NCBI RefSeq assembly: GCF_030758345.1
Contig: NZ_JAVAMO010000004.1
Coordinates: forward strand, 248,001 to 312,000
Direction of reading: 5' to 3'
Length of the DNA: 64,000 bases
Source: Ruegeria discodermiae
GTDB taxonomy: Bacteria > Pseudomonadota > Alphaproteobacteria > Rhodobacterales > Rhodobacteraceae
Shown here piece after piece: positions 18,485 through 26,768 of the stretch. Every line of letters starts with the position of its first letter. Position 1 is the first letter of the stretch. A program made the position numbers and the translations under genes. The notes beneath the pieces were generated by a model. That model did no database searches. It was not told the DNA's origin and worked only from the letters and a program-made list of their open reading frames with translations.

Positions 18485-19876
18485 ATGGACGGCACGTTCA
18501 ACGAAAACGACCTGAGCCGTGTGGTCGAAGCCGACCGCGCCCATATCTGGCACCATCTGATTCAGCATAAACCCTTTGAAACAAACGATCCGCGCATCAT
18601 TGTCGAAGGCAAGGGCATGCGCGTCTGGGACCAGAAGGGCAAGGAACATCTGGATGCGGTATCCGGCGGGGTCTGGACCGTGAATGTGGGCTATGGACGC
18701 GAATCGATCGCCAAGGCTGTCTATGACCAGCTGATGAAGCTGTGTTATTTCGCCAATTCCGCAGGCTCAATTCCGGGCTCGATCTTTGCCGAAAAGTTGA
18801 TTGAAAAGATGCCGGGCATGAGCCGGGTCTACTATACCAACTCCGGTTCCGAGGCGAATGAGAAAGCATTCAAGCTGGTGCGCCAGATTGCGCATAAGCG
18901 CTATGGTGGCAAGAAGACCAAAATCCTCTATCGCGACCGCGACTATCATGGCTCGACGCTGGCGACGATGTCGGCAGGCGGTCAGGACGAGCGCACCGTA
19001 CAATACGGCCCCTTCGCCCCCGATTTCGTGCGGGTGCCCCATTGCATGGAATACCGCAAGCACGAGTTGGACGGCGCGCCTGAAGAGAGCTTTGGCGAGT
19101 GGGCGGCAGATCAGATCGAAGAGGTCATCCTGCGCGAAGGCCCCGACACCGTCGGTGCGCTCTGCCTGGAACCGGTGACCGCCGGTGGCGGCGTAATTGA
19201 GGCACCCGAGGGCTATTGGCAGCGCGTGCAGGAAATCTGCAAGAAATACGATGTGCTGCTGCATATCGACGAGGTCGTCTGCGGCGTGGGCCGGACCGGC
19301 ACCTGGTTCGGCTATCAGCAATACGGCATCAAACCCGATTTCGTGACCATGGCCAAGGGCGTAGCCTCGGGCTATGCGGCCATTGCCTGCATGGTGACCA
19401 CCGAGGAGGTGTTCAACATGTTCAAGGATGATGTCGAAGACCCGCTGAACTATTTCCGCGACATCTCGACCTTTGGCGGCTGCACCGCGGGTCCCGCGGC
19501 GGCGATCGAAAATATGCGCATCATCGAGGACGAGAACCTGCTGGACAACTGCGCTGCGATGGGCAACCGGATGACGGCCAACCTGCAGGCGCTGATGGAA
19601 AAGCACAAGGTCATCGGTGACGTACGCGGCAAGGGCCTGTTCCTGGGCGCTGAACTGGTTGCGGACCGGTCCACAAAGAAACCGGTGGACGAGAAACTGG
19701 CGCAGGCAGTTGTGGCGGACTGCATGGCACAGGGTGTGATCATCGGCGTCACCAACCGCTCGATCCCCAGCCGCAACAACACGCTCTGCTTCTCGCCCGC
19801 GCTGATCGCAACGGCGGATGATATCGACCAGATCACCGATGCGGTCGATGGCGCGCTGGGGCGTGTCTTTGGCTGA
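18485..19876 (+). CDS. tpa: Class III aminotransferase, taurine:pyruvate type
   Basis: A 463-residue class III pyridoxal-phosphate aminotransferase. The N-terminus (NDLSRVVEADRAHIWHHL) and the run VSGGVWTVNVGYG closely resemble taurine--pyruvate aminotransferases of roseobacters. The cofactor lysine lies in FVTMAKGVASGYAAI and the cofactor aspartate in LLHIDEVVCGVGRTG. Tpa converts taurine and pyruvate to sulfoacetaldehyde and alanine. No taurine transporter, xsc or pta gene is beside it, so a paralogue acting on another omega-amine is possible. An AGAAAGGA ribosome site precedes the ATG and a strong terminator follows. Confidence 0.8.
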   Translation: MDGTFNENDLSRVVEADRAHIWHHLIQHKPFETNDPRIIVEGKGMRVWDQKGKEHLDAVSGGVWTVNVGYGRESIAKAVYDQLMKLCYFANSAGSIPGSIFAEKLIEKMPGMSRVYYTNSGSEANEKAFKLVRQIAHKRYGGKKTKILYRDRDYHGSTLATMSAGGQDERTVQYGPFAPDFVRVPHCMEYRKHELDGAPEESFGEWAADQIEEVILREGPDTVGALCLEPVTAGGGVIEAPEGYWQRVQEICKKYDVLLHIDEVVCGVGRTGTWFGYQQYGIKPDFVTMAKGVASGYAAIACMVTTEEVFNMFKDDVEDPLNYFRDISTFGGCTAGPAAAIENMRIIEDENLLDNCAAMGNRMTANLQALMEKHKVIGDVRGKGLFLGAELVADRSTKKPVDEKLAQAVVADCMAQGVIIGVTNRSIPSRNNTLCFSPALIATADDIDQITDAVDGALGRVFG

Positions 19877-19898
19877 TCTGCCATGAATTGACGATGAA

Positions 19899-19926
19899 AA
19901 CCGGCGCACACCGCGCCGGTTTTTTT
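19899..19926 (+). terminator. Intrinsic terminator after aminotransferase
   Basis: AACCGGCGC and GCGCCGGTT pair around a five-base loop and run straight into a T-tract, 22 bases after the stop. Confidence 0.92.
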
Positions 19927-20001
19927 GTGCGCTCAGCAGATTGCCAAATGGCTGAACTTGGCTAGCCTGACGCCAACACAACCAATGCAGGAGATCGCCC
20001 C

Positions 20002-20463
20002 ATGATACGCAACCTTTTCCGCGGCCTGGCTGCAGTTCTCGTACTTGCGCTCAGCATCCCGGCCAGCGCGGATGAGGGGGAGGGTTTCCCGCAGATCGTG
20101 GGTACCTGGACCGGCACCTATCTGGTGGCCTTTGCCAAATCGAACCCGAACCACGAAAAGGGTCTTTTGCGCACGGAAATGGAGCTTGAGATCACCAAGC
20201 TCGACGGCAACCTCATCACCGCCACCAACCGATGGCGCCGGATCGGGGATAGCGAATGGATTGTCGAGGAGGCGATGGGCACGTTCAGCCTCGATGATCC
20301 GACCCGTTTCGTGCTCGCCGAGGCCGGGATTTCGGGTGAGGACGTGTCATCGGGGATCTTCAACGGGGTGTATCTGGATGACGTGCTGATGATCACCTAT
20401 GCCGGTCCGGGCACCGGCGTGGCCTTTGCCGCGCAACTGGTAAAAAAGGACAGCGACAAGTAG
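20002..20463 (+). CDS. Exported hypothetical protein
   Basis: A 153-residue protein with a clear signal peptide (MIRNLFRGLAAVLVLALSIPASA, cleavage before DEGEG). The mature part looks like a single beta-rich domain opening with GTWTGTYLVAF, of the lipocalin/avidin-like kind that starts with a G-x-W motif, and contains no cysteines. AGGAG lies at good distance before the ATG. I cannot assign a family or function. It stands alone between a terminator and an acetyltransferase gene that follows 54 bases later on the same strand. Confidence 0.75.
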   Translation: MIRNLFRGLAAVLVLALSIPASADEGEGFPQIVGTWTGTYLVAFAKSNPNHEKGLLRTEMELEITKLDGNLITATNRWRRIGDSEWIVEEAMGTFSLDDPTRFVLAEAGISGEDVSSGIFNGVYLDDVLMITYAGPGTGVAFAAQLVKKDSDK

Positions 20464-20517
20464 GTCCGGCACCTGCATCACCCGCCGCGCCAGCTGTTTA
20501 TCTGAGGGATTTCCGCC

Positions 20518-21108
20518 ATGTGGGCTAAGCCCGTTACTCTGACCGGTACGCATGTCTCGGTCGCCCCCCTATCGCAGGACCATGCCGCAGACCTGACGCA
20601 GGCAGCGGCAGATGGGGATTTGCACCGGCTCTGGTACACGTCGGTTCCCGCCCCCGAGGCGGTGGCGGATGAGATCACCCGTCGCCTGTCGCTGCTGGGG
20701 GCGGGCAGCATGGTGCCCTTCGCCATTCTGGATCCAGGCGGAAAGGCAGTTGGAATGACCAGCTACATGCATATCGACCACGCCAATCGTCGGCTTGAGA
20801 TAGGCTCGACCTGGTACCGCAAATCGGTGCAGCGCGGCCCGATGAACAGCGAATGCAAATTGCTGCTGCTGACCCACGCGTTCGAGACGCTCGATGCCAT
20901 CGCGGTCGAGTTCCGAACCCATTTCATGAACCACCAGAGCCGCCGCGCTATCGAACGGCTGGGGGCCATGCTGGACGGGGTGTTACGGTCTCATATGATC
21001 ATGCCCGATGGCAGCCTGCGCGATACGGCGGTTTATTCGATCACCGCGGCGGAGTGGCCCGCCGTCCGGTCCAACCTGCGCTGGAAGCTGGAACAGCCGC
21101 GCGAATAA
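20518..21108 (+). CDS. GNAT family N-acetyltransferase, RimJ/RimL-like
   Basis: A 196-residue GNAT enzyme. Beta strands and turns follow the RimJ/RimL-like pattern: GTHVSVAPLSQDHAADL at the start, RLEIGSTWYRKSVQRGPMNSECKLLLLTHAFE around the acetyl-CoA site, and VEFRTHFMNHQSRRAIERLGA in the last part, where Asn-x-x-Ser-x-x-Ala-x-x-x-x-G is diagnostic. It transfers acetyl from acetyl-CoA to a protein N-terminus or small amine; the target is unknown. A TGAGGGA ribosome site precedes the ATG. It is convergent with the quinone oxidoreductase at 21119. Confidence 0.88.
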   Translation: MWAKPVTLTGTHVSVAPLSQDHAADLTQAAADGDLHRLWYTSVPAPEAVADEITRRLSLLGAGSMVPFAILDPGGKAVGMTSYMHIDHANRRLEIGSTWYRKSVQRGPMNSECKLLLLTHAFETLDAIAVEFRTHFMNHQSRRAIERLGAMLDGVLRSHMIMPDGSLRDTAVYSITAAEWPAVRSNLRWKLEQPRE

Positions 21109-21118
21109 ACCCCGCGCG

Positions 21119-22102
21119 TCAGACCTCCAATATGGTGCTGCCGGTTGTTTGGCGCGCCTCAAGCGCGCGATGGGCATCCGCCACCCGCTCCAGTGGGAAA
21201 CGCTGGTCGATACGGATCTGGATGTCGCCCTTGGTTACCTTGCCAAACAGATGTTGCGCCATGTCCTGACAGGCGGTGGCATCGGCAGTATGGGTGAACA
21301 GGGTTGGCCGCGTGATCTTGAGCGATCCGCGCTGCGCCAGCATCGCCAGTCCAAAAGGCGGCACCGGCCCCGAGGCATTGCCGAAGGAAATCATCATGCC
21401 CAGCGGTTTCAGCGAGTCGAGCGAGCCGACAAAGGTATCCGCCCCGATTGAATCCATCACCACATCGACCCCTGCCCCATCGGTCAACTCGCGCACTTTG
21501 CTGGCAAAGTCCTCGCTACGGTAGTTGATGCATTGGCTCGCCCCATGATGCAGCGCCAGCTCGCATTTCTCGTCTGATCCGGCGGTACCGATCAGCTGGA
21601 TACCTTCGGATCGCGCCCATTGGCAGGCAATCAACCCGACCCCGCCTGCCGCCGCATGAAACAGCACGGTATCGCCCCGTTTGAGCGGTGTGGTTCGGTG
21701 GAACAGATATTCGACCGTCATCCCCTTTAGCATCATCGCCGCCCCCTGATCGAACCCGATGGCAGCGGGCAGCAGGCAGACCTGCGCGGCAGGCATCACC
21801 CGCGCCTCGGCATAGGCGCCGGGCGGGGCTGCGGCATAAGCCGCGCGATCACCGGGTTTCAGGTGGGTTACACCGGTCCCAACCGCCTCGATCACGCCGG
21901 CGGCCTCCATGCCCAGCGCATGCGGCAGTTCCAGCGGATAAAGCCCCATGCGCTGATAGACGTCGATGAAGTTCAGCCCGCAGGCATGATGGCGGATACG
22001 GATCTCGCCCGGGCCGGGCGCTACGACGTCACGGTCTTCGATGCGCAGCATCTCGGGGCCGCCGGTCTCATGGATCACGATGGTGCGGGCGGTCTGTGAC
22101 AT
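21119..22102 (-). CDS. NADPH:quinone oxidoreductase (QOR type)
   Basis: A 327-residue zinc-lacking member of the medium-chain dehydrogenase superfamily. Family marks are IVIHETGGPEML at the start, HHACGLNFIDVYQRMGLYP, and the NADPH-binding AAAGGVGLIACQWARSEG near 150-167, with the intact C-terminus ALEARQTTGSTILEV. It reduces quinones with NADPH and protects against redox cycling. This is the second of three QOR-type genes in the window and, unlike the one at 7471, is complete. It is followed by a convergent acetyltransferase gene 10 bases away. Confidence 0.93.
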   Translation of the reverse strand: MSQTARTIVIHETGGPEMLRIEDRDVVAPGPGEIRIRHHACGLNFIDVYQRMGLYPLELPHALGMEAAGVIEAVGTGVTHLKPGDRAAYAAAPPGAYAEARVMPAAQVCLLPAAIGFDQGAAMMLKGMTVEYLFHRTTPLKRGDTVLFHAAAGGVGLIACQWARSEGIQLIGTAGSDEKCELALHHGASQCINYRSEDFASKVRELTDGAGVDVVMDSIGADTFVGSLDSLKPLGMMISFGNASGPVPPFGLAMLAQRGSLKITRPTLFTHTADATACQDMAQHLFGKVTKGDIQIRIDQRFPLERVADAHRALEARQTTGSTILEV

Positions 22103-22297
22103 CTTCGCCTCCTTCTGGCTGTTGCGGGCAGGCTAACAGGCAACAGTCAAAGGGCAAGCGCGTCCTCGCCAAGCCGTGACCGGCAGCGCGCGCAACCTAT
22201 GCTATACTGAGAGCAGCTGTCGCGGACTGACCGAGTCTGATGCGATTGTCGGACTTCTTGGGCGCGGCGCATTCGCACTGCCAAGGAAGGATACGCC

Positions 22298-23155
22298 ATG
22301 GCGAAAACAATCGGAAATCCAATCAGCTGGGCCGCGCAAAGTCTGAGCAGTACCGGCGATCACATGGGCGAGGCCATTTCAGGTCTGGGCGGCGAGGCCA
22401 AGGCCGAGTTGCCGATGGTTCAGGTCCTCACGATGAGCGATATCGCCGCCTGCCTGCGGGCCGGATATGACGATTTCATTACTACCCGCGCCGATGCGAT
22501 CTTTGCCATCGTGGTCTACCCGATCGCGGGGCTGATCCTGTTCGGGATGGGTATGCAGATGAACCTCGTGCCGCTGCTTGCGCCGCTGGTGCTGGGCTTT
22601 GCGCTGGTCGGTCCCGCCGCAGCGGTGGGGCTTTATGAGATCAGCCGCAGACGCGAAGCCGGTGAGGACGCGCATTGGCGCCATGCCTTCAGCGTGTTCC
22701 GCTCGCCCGCCTTCGGGTCGATCTTTGTGCTGGCCGCCTATCTGACCATGCTGCTGCTGGTCTGGCTGATGGCCGCGCAAAGCATCTATGCCGCCACGCT
22801 GGGGCCCGAACCTCCGGCCTCGATCATGAGCTTCGTCACGGCTCTTTTTACCACACCCGCAGGCTGGGCCCTGATCATAGCAGGCAACGCGGCGGGCCTT
22901 CTGTTTGCCATCGTGGCATTGGCGATGAGCGTGGTCAGCTTCCCGCTGCTGCTTGAACGCAAGGTCGGGGTGCCGATTGCGGTGGTCACCTCGGTCCGGG
23001 TGCTACGCCGCAATCCCGGCGTCATCATCACCTGGGGCGCAATGGTTGCAGCACTGCTGGTTCTGGGATCGATCCCGTTCATGCTGGGGCTGATCGTGGT
23101 GCTGCCGGTGCTGGGTCATGCCACATGGCATCTCTACCGGCGGGCCGTGGCCTAG
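22298..23155 (+). CDS. DUF2189 domain-containing membrane protein
   Basis: A 285-residue inner-membrane protein with about six hydrophobic segments after a 60-residue soluble N-terminus. The segment DIAACLRAGYDDFITTRADAIF and the later GPAAAVGLYEISRRREAGE and FPLLLERKVG identify the DUF2189 family, found mainly in alphaproteobacteria and often near cytochrome oxidase or respiratory genes. No function is established. A GAAGGATA ribosome site precedes the ATG, and a possible TATACT -10 element lies at 22203-22208. It is flanked by two quinone oxidoreductase genes on the opposite strand. Confidence 0.87.
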   Translation: MAKTIGNPISWAAQSLSSTGDHMGEAISGLGGEAKAELPMVQVLTMSDIAACLRAGYDDFITTRADAIFAIVVYPIAGLILFGMGMQMNLVPLLAPLVLGFALVGPAAAVGLYEISRRREAGEDAHWRHAFSVFRSPAFGSIFVLAAYLTMLLLVWLMAAQSIYAATLGPEPPASIMSFVTALFTTPAGWALIIAGNAAGLLFAIVALAMSVVSFPLLLERKVGVPIAVVTSVRVLRRNPGVIITWGAMVAALLVLGSIPFMLGLIVVLPVLGHATWHLYRRAVA

Positions 23156-23184
23156 AGCATCGCGCGGATACCACGCGATGCTCT
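23154..23184. terminator. Strong hairpin between convergent genes
   Basis: Eleven-base perfect arms AGAGCATCGCG and CGCGATGCTCT with a nine-base loop start at the stop codon of the DUF2189 gene. No T-tract, so termination is inferred from position between convergent genes. Confidence 0.6.
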
Positions 23185-23197
23185 GTCCATTTGCGTG

Positions 23198-24184
23198 CTA
23201 GCCGCCGACGTTCAGGACGATCTTGCCAATATGGTCCGACGCCTCCATCCGCGCATGGGCCTGCGCCGCGTCGGCCAGATCAAAACTGCTATCCATGACC
23301 GGGCCAATGCGCCCGGCCTCCAGCAGCGGCCAGACTGCCTCGCGCAGGTTCTGCGCGATCTGCGCCTTGGCTAGATCGCTTTGCGGGCGCAGCGTGCTAC
23401 CGGTCAGCGTCAGGCGCTTGACCATCATCATCGCAAAGTTCAGCTCGACCACCGGACCTTGCAGAAAGGCGATCTGCACTAGTCGCCCATCATTGGCCAG
23501 CGCCTTGACGTTGCGGGGAATATAGTCGCCCCCCACCATGTCGAGGATCAGATCGGCCCCGCCCTCAGCTTTCATCGCCTTGACGAAATCTTCTTCGCGA
23601 TAGTTGATCGCCCGTTCCGCACCCAGATCGGTACAGGCCTTGCATTTCGCCTCGGACCCGGCGGTGGCAAAGACCCGCGCGCCAAGCGCATTGGCAAGCT
23701 GGATCGCGGTTGTACCGATCCCGCTGGAGCCGCCATGGACCAGAAACCGCTCTCCGGCCTTCAGGCCACCACGGGTAAACACGTTGGACCACACGGTAAA
23801 GAAGGTCTCGGGCAAACACGCCGCTTCTTTCATTCCCATCCCCTTCGGCACAGGCAGGCAATGTGCGGCGGGGGTTGCAACATATTCGGCATAGCCGCCA
23901 CCGGGCAGCAGCGCACAGACCTGATCACCGATCGCCAACGAGGTGACGCCCGCGCCCAGCGCCACAACCTCGCCCGAAGCTTCCAGCCCCGGCAGATCGC
24001 TGGCACCCGGTGGCGGGTCATAGGCCCCAGCCCGCTGCAGCGCGTCCGGCCGGTTCACCCCGGCATAGGCAACCTTGAGCACCACTTGGCCCTGATCCGG
24101 TTCGGGCATGGGGCGCTCGACAAGGGTCAGCACCTCGGGGCCGCCGGGTTGGGAAATTTCGACGGCACGCATCATTTGGGTCAT
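23198..24184 (-). CDS. NAD(P)H-quinone oxidoreductase, PIG3 type
   Basis: A 328-residue medium-chain dehydrogenase without zinc ligands. The PIG3-like marks are VEISQPGGPEVL at the start, VAYAGVNRPDALQRAGAYDPPPGASDLPGLE, and the nucleotide-binding HGGSSGIGTTAIQLANALG near 147-165. PIG3-type enzymes reduce small quinones with NADPH. An adjacent COQ9-family gene lies 48 bases upstream in the same direction, so the pair may be one transcript tied to ubiquinone metabolism; that link is inference. It is distinct in sequence from the QOR at 21119. Confidence 0.92.
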   Translation of the reverse strand: MTQMMRAVEISQPGGPEVLTLVERPMPEPDQGQVVLKVAYAGVNRPDALQRAGAYDPPPGASDLPGLEASGEVVALGAGVTSLAIGDQVCALLPGGGYAEYVATPAAHCLPVPKGMGMKEAACLPETFFTVWSNVFTRGGLKAGERFLVHGGSSGIGTTAIQLANALGARVFATAGSEAKCKACTDLGAERAINYREEDFVKAMKAEGGADLILDMVGGDYIPRNVKALANDGRLVQIAFLQGPVVELNFAMMMVKRLTLTGSTLRPQSDLAKAQIAQNLREAVWPLLEAGRIGPVMDSSFDLADAAQAHARMEASDHIGKIVLNVGG

Positions 24185-24232
24185 TCTTTAGGGGTCCTTA
24201 TTGTTCAATGAGTTGGCGGCGGGCAGCGTGGC

Positions 24233-24937
24233 TCAGGGTCTGGGGCGCAACATACCCGGTAGATCAACACGCGGCGCCCGGACGGGCGCACGGATCTGTT
24301 TTGACAGCCAGTTCGGTCCGATCAGCAGCGGCTTCAGCAGTGGATTGCCATTGACCTGTGCCTTGACCTTCTCGATGAGCATCACGTCGTCGATCCGGCG
24401 GGCCAGAAAGGTCCAGCTTGCACTGTTGCCGTCCGAATCGTCGCCCATCCAGAACAGCAGGGTCGAGGAATAGACCCCCGACAGGATGGCGCGTTTGGAG
24501 TACCAGTTGAAATCATCCGACGTGTCGCCCAGCGCGGTCCAGATCTGGTCGCAGGTGTTCCACACCGCCCGCGCGCCTTCGGCCGCCAAATGCGGCAGCG
24601 CGAACAGGGTCAGGCCACGGCGCACCGCCTCGCGTTCATTCGGCCCGCTCACGGCCTCCAGCCGGTAACGCACGGCCAGCGCCACGCGATCGCGGTACTT
24701 CAGCGCGTTCAGGTCGGTTTCTTCAAGGCGTTTGAGCATGATGGCATCACCGCGCTGATGAAAGGCCAATGCCAGATCGACCGCCCCGCGCGGGCAGGCG
24801 GCCTCGGCCACAGTCCGGTCCAACCCGGTATCCGTGATCGCTGCGTCAAAGCAGGTGGAGGACCAGCCGTCAAAGGGAACATGCTCAAGGGCTGCATCCA
24901 GAAGCTGGTCGCGCACTGTCTCATAAGGCATTGTCAT
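24233..24937 (-). CDS. COQ9 family ubiquinone biosynthesis protein
   Basis: A 234-residue COQ9-type protein with a TetR-like helical N-terminal half and the conserved C-terminal lipid-binding region: VPFDGWSSTCFDAAITDTG, DDFNWYSKRAILSGVYSSTLLFWMGDDS and TWTFLARRIDDVM-like segments are diagnostic. COQ9 binds ubiquinone precursors and presents them to the hydroxylase of the CoQ pathway, on the cytoplasmic face of the membrane. Its presence is typical of alphaproteobacteria. It is divergent from rpsU and upstream of a quinone oxidoreductase gene. Confidence 0.93.
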   Translation of the reverse strand: MTMPYETVRDQLLDAALEHVPFDGWSSTCFDAAITDTGLDRTVAEAACPRGAVDLALAFHQRGDAIMLKRLEETDLNALKYRDRVALAVRYRLEAVSGPNEREAVRRGLTLFALPHLAAEGARAVWNTCDQIWTALGDTSDDFNWYSKRAILSGVYSSTLLFWMGDDSDGNSASWTFLARRIDDVMLIEKVKAQVNGNPLLKPLLIGPNWLSKQIRAPVRAPRVDLPGMLRPRP

Positions 24938-25048
24938 GGCGTAACTCCTTTGTCTGACCCACTACTAGACAAGATAGCAGCGCTTTGCTATATCGCCACT
25001 TCCTGCAATTTCCTTGCAACTCATATCTAGAAAGGTGGTGACAACCAC

Positions 25049-25255
25049 ATGCAGGTTAGTGTTCGCGACAACAATGTCGATCAGGCGCTCCGCGCCCTGA
25101 AGAAGAAGCTGCAGCGCGAAGGCGTATTCCGCGAAATGAAGCTCAAGCAACATTTCGAGAAACCGTCCGAGAAGAAAGCGCGCGAGAAGGCAGAAGCGAT
25201 CCGTCGTGCCCGTAAGCTGGCACGTAAAAAAGCCCAGCGCGAAGGTCTGCTCTGA
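25049..25255 (+). CDS. rpsU: 30S ribosomal protein S21
   Basis: A 68-residue, strongly basic protein matching S21 throughout: [23 protein letters not shown] then a long lysine/arginine helix. S21 binds the small ribosomal subunit near the mRNA platform and helps initiation. The 111-base upstream gap shared with COQ9 contains the inverted repeat ATAGCA-GCGCTT-TGCTAT (24974-24991). A good terminator follows, so it is probably its own unit. Confidence 0.98.
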   Translation: MQVSVRDNNVDQALRALKKKLQREGVFREMKLKQHFEKPSEKKAREKAEAIRRARKLARKKAQREGLL

Positions 25256-25290
25256 TCCCTTCCCGTCCAGCTTTGGACGACACTATTTGA

Positions 25291-25326
25291 CGACCCCCGA
25301 GGCATCGCCCGGGGGTTTGTCGTTTT
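25291..25326 (+). terminator. Terminator of rpsU
   Basis: ACCCCCG and CGGGGGT pair around a ten-base loop, with extra CGAC/GTCG pairing outside and a short T-run (CGTTTT), about 36 bases after the rpsU stop. Confidence 0.8.
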
Positions 25327-25360
25327 AAGGGCGAGTTTCGGGACCAAGGCCCGGTTTTAA

Positions 25361-25458
25361 AGCAGAAATCGGTAAATCTGAATCATCCAACGCCGCCTGA
25401 AATCAAATATTTCAACGCGTTAGGTGATGCTCATGGTTCAGATTAAACCGATTTCGCT
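25361..25458. repeat. 98-bp nested palindromic element, MITE/REP-like
   Basis: The left end AGC(A)GAAATCGGT and right end ACCGATTTCGCT are inverted copies. Inside them ATCTGAA pairs with TTCAGAT, then AACGC with GCGTT, and the centre is TGAAAT-CAAAT-ATTTCA. The whole stretch could fold as one long imperfect hairpin. It fills the gap between rpsU and ppk2 and its right end touches the ppk2 stop codon. The design is that of a small non-coding dispersed repeat; other copies cannot be checked here. Confidence 0.7.
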
Positions 25459-26391
25459 CTAGTAGATTTTCGGGACATAGAGCTCGTCCGGCAGGACCTG
25501 GCGCTCGTATTCTGGGTTGTATTTGCGATCCGGCAGCGTGACTTTTTCGCTGGGGACATCCTCATAGGGGATTTGCGACAGCAGATGCTCGATGCAATTG
25601 AGCCGCTCGCGTTTCTTGTCATTGCCTTCGACGATATACCAGGGCGCCTCGGGGATGTTGGTGCGTGCGAACATCTCTTCCTTGGCCTTGGTATAATCCT
25701 CCCAGCGGATGCGGGATTCCAAATCCATCGGGCTCAGCTTCCACTGCTTCATCGGGTCGTGGATGCGCATGAGGAATCGCAATTGCTGCTCTTCATCGGT
25801 GATCGAGAACCAGTATTTCAGCAGGATGATACCGGACCGTTTCAACATCCGTTCGAATTCGGGAACGTCCTGAAAGAACTGTTCGACCTGATCTTCGGTA
25901 GCAAAGCCCATCACCCGCTCGACCCCAGCGCGGTTATACCAGGATCGGTCGAACAGCACGATCTCGCCGCCTGAGGGCAGATGTGGCACGTAGCGCTGGA
26001 AATACCACTGGCTCTGTTCCCGGCGCGAGGGCGCGGGCAAAGCAACGACACGCGCAACGCGCGGGTTCAAGCGCTGGGTGATACGTTTGATCACGCCACC
26101 CTTGCCAGCCGAGTCCCGCCCTTCCATCAGGATCAACACCTTGGAATTGGTGTGCTGCACCCAGTCCTGCAGCTTGATCAGTTCAGATTGCAGCCGCAAC
26201 AGGTTGCGGAAATAGACCCTGCGGTCGAGCATGCCGGGGTGCTGCGATTTGTAGAGCTTGCGGATCTCCATCGACAGCATGGGTTCGCTGAATTCGATCT
26301 CGAAATCCTCGTCCAGCGTATCCTCCAACTCGGCCTCAAGCCATTTCATGCCCAGGTCTTCGGAATCGTCGGTCAAGGTCAGCTCCTTCAT
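25459..26391 (-). CDS. ppk2: Polyphosphate kinase 2
   Basis: A 310-residue PPK2-family kinase that moves phosphate between polyphosphate and nucleotides. The Walker A motif is GRDSAGKGG at about 91-99 and Walker B is FDRSWYNRAGVERVMGF at about 147-163, with the lid region RREQSQWYFQRYVPHLPSGG between them. One PPK2 domain and this length suggest a GDP/ADP-phosphorylating type rather than AMP-specific. The ATG at 26391 begins MKELTLTDDSEDLG; the longer frame to 26577 has no PPK2 character. The N-terminal 45 residues are acidic. It stands alone and ends at the palindromic repeat. Confidence 0.92.
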   Translation of the reverse strand: MKELTLTDDSEDLGMKWLEAELEDTLDEDFEIEFSEPMLSMEIRKLYKSQHPGMLDRRVYFRNLLRLQSELIKLQDWVQHTNSKVLILMEGRDSAGKGGVIKRITQRLNPRVARVVALPAPSRREQSQWYFQRYVPHLPSGGEIVLFDRSWYNRAGVERVMGFATEDQVEQFFQDVPEFERMLKRSGIILLKYWFSITDEEQQLRFLMRIHDPMKQWKLSPMDLESRIRWEDYTKAKEEMFARTNIPEAPWYIVEGNDKKRERLNCIEHLLSQIPYEDVPSEKVTLPDRKYNPEYERQVLPDELYVPKIY

Positions 26392-26768
26392 TCGGTTCAC
26401 AATCGGATTTATGCCATATCCGGCGTGTGTAAATCTCTGATGTCGGTCAAATCGGGGCGAACACCCGGTTCCGAACGCGACATACTCGCCCGCCGCTTTG
26501 GGCGAGGCAAGCCCCTTGCACGGCACAATCGACCTATCCTGCGGGAAAGCTGCGTGTTGCGGCGCGGAAAGCGGCACCTCTTTCAGAGACTCCGTTCCGC
26601 TTGCCGACCCCTACGCCCTGGCAGCTCTAACGCCATGGTGGCCGTTTAAAAGTCACGTTGCGAGCCCTCGCCTCAAGGGTTCCGCAGCATGAGTTTGCCT
26701 CGACGATCATTGTCGTCGCAAAAGGCACATCCTATATGCGCGGCAACAGGTTTTGGAGGCCAAATCGG
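26392..26768. other. Divergent ppk2-htpX intergenic region
   Basis: A 377-base gap with no credible gene. It holds a perfect hairpin CTCGCCC-N8-GGGCGAG at 26485-26506, directly followed by GCAAG-CCC-CTTGC. I see no convincing sigma-32 promoter by eye. Confidence 0.45.

Noticed and set aside
18767-19981. 404-codon open frame opposite the aminotransferase
   Set aside because: Antisense shadow of a well-supported class III aminotransferase; His/Arg/Gln-rich with no domain.
24974-24991. Inverted repeat ATAGCA-N6-TGCTAT before rpsU as a riboswitch or terminator
   Set aside because: Too short and without a T-run; could be an operator, but no specific evidence.
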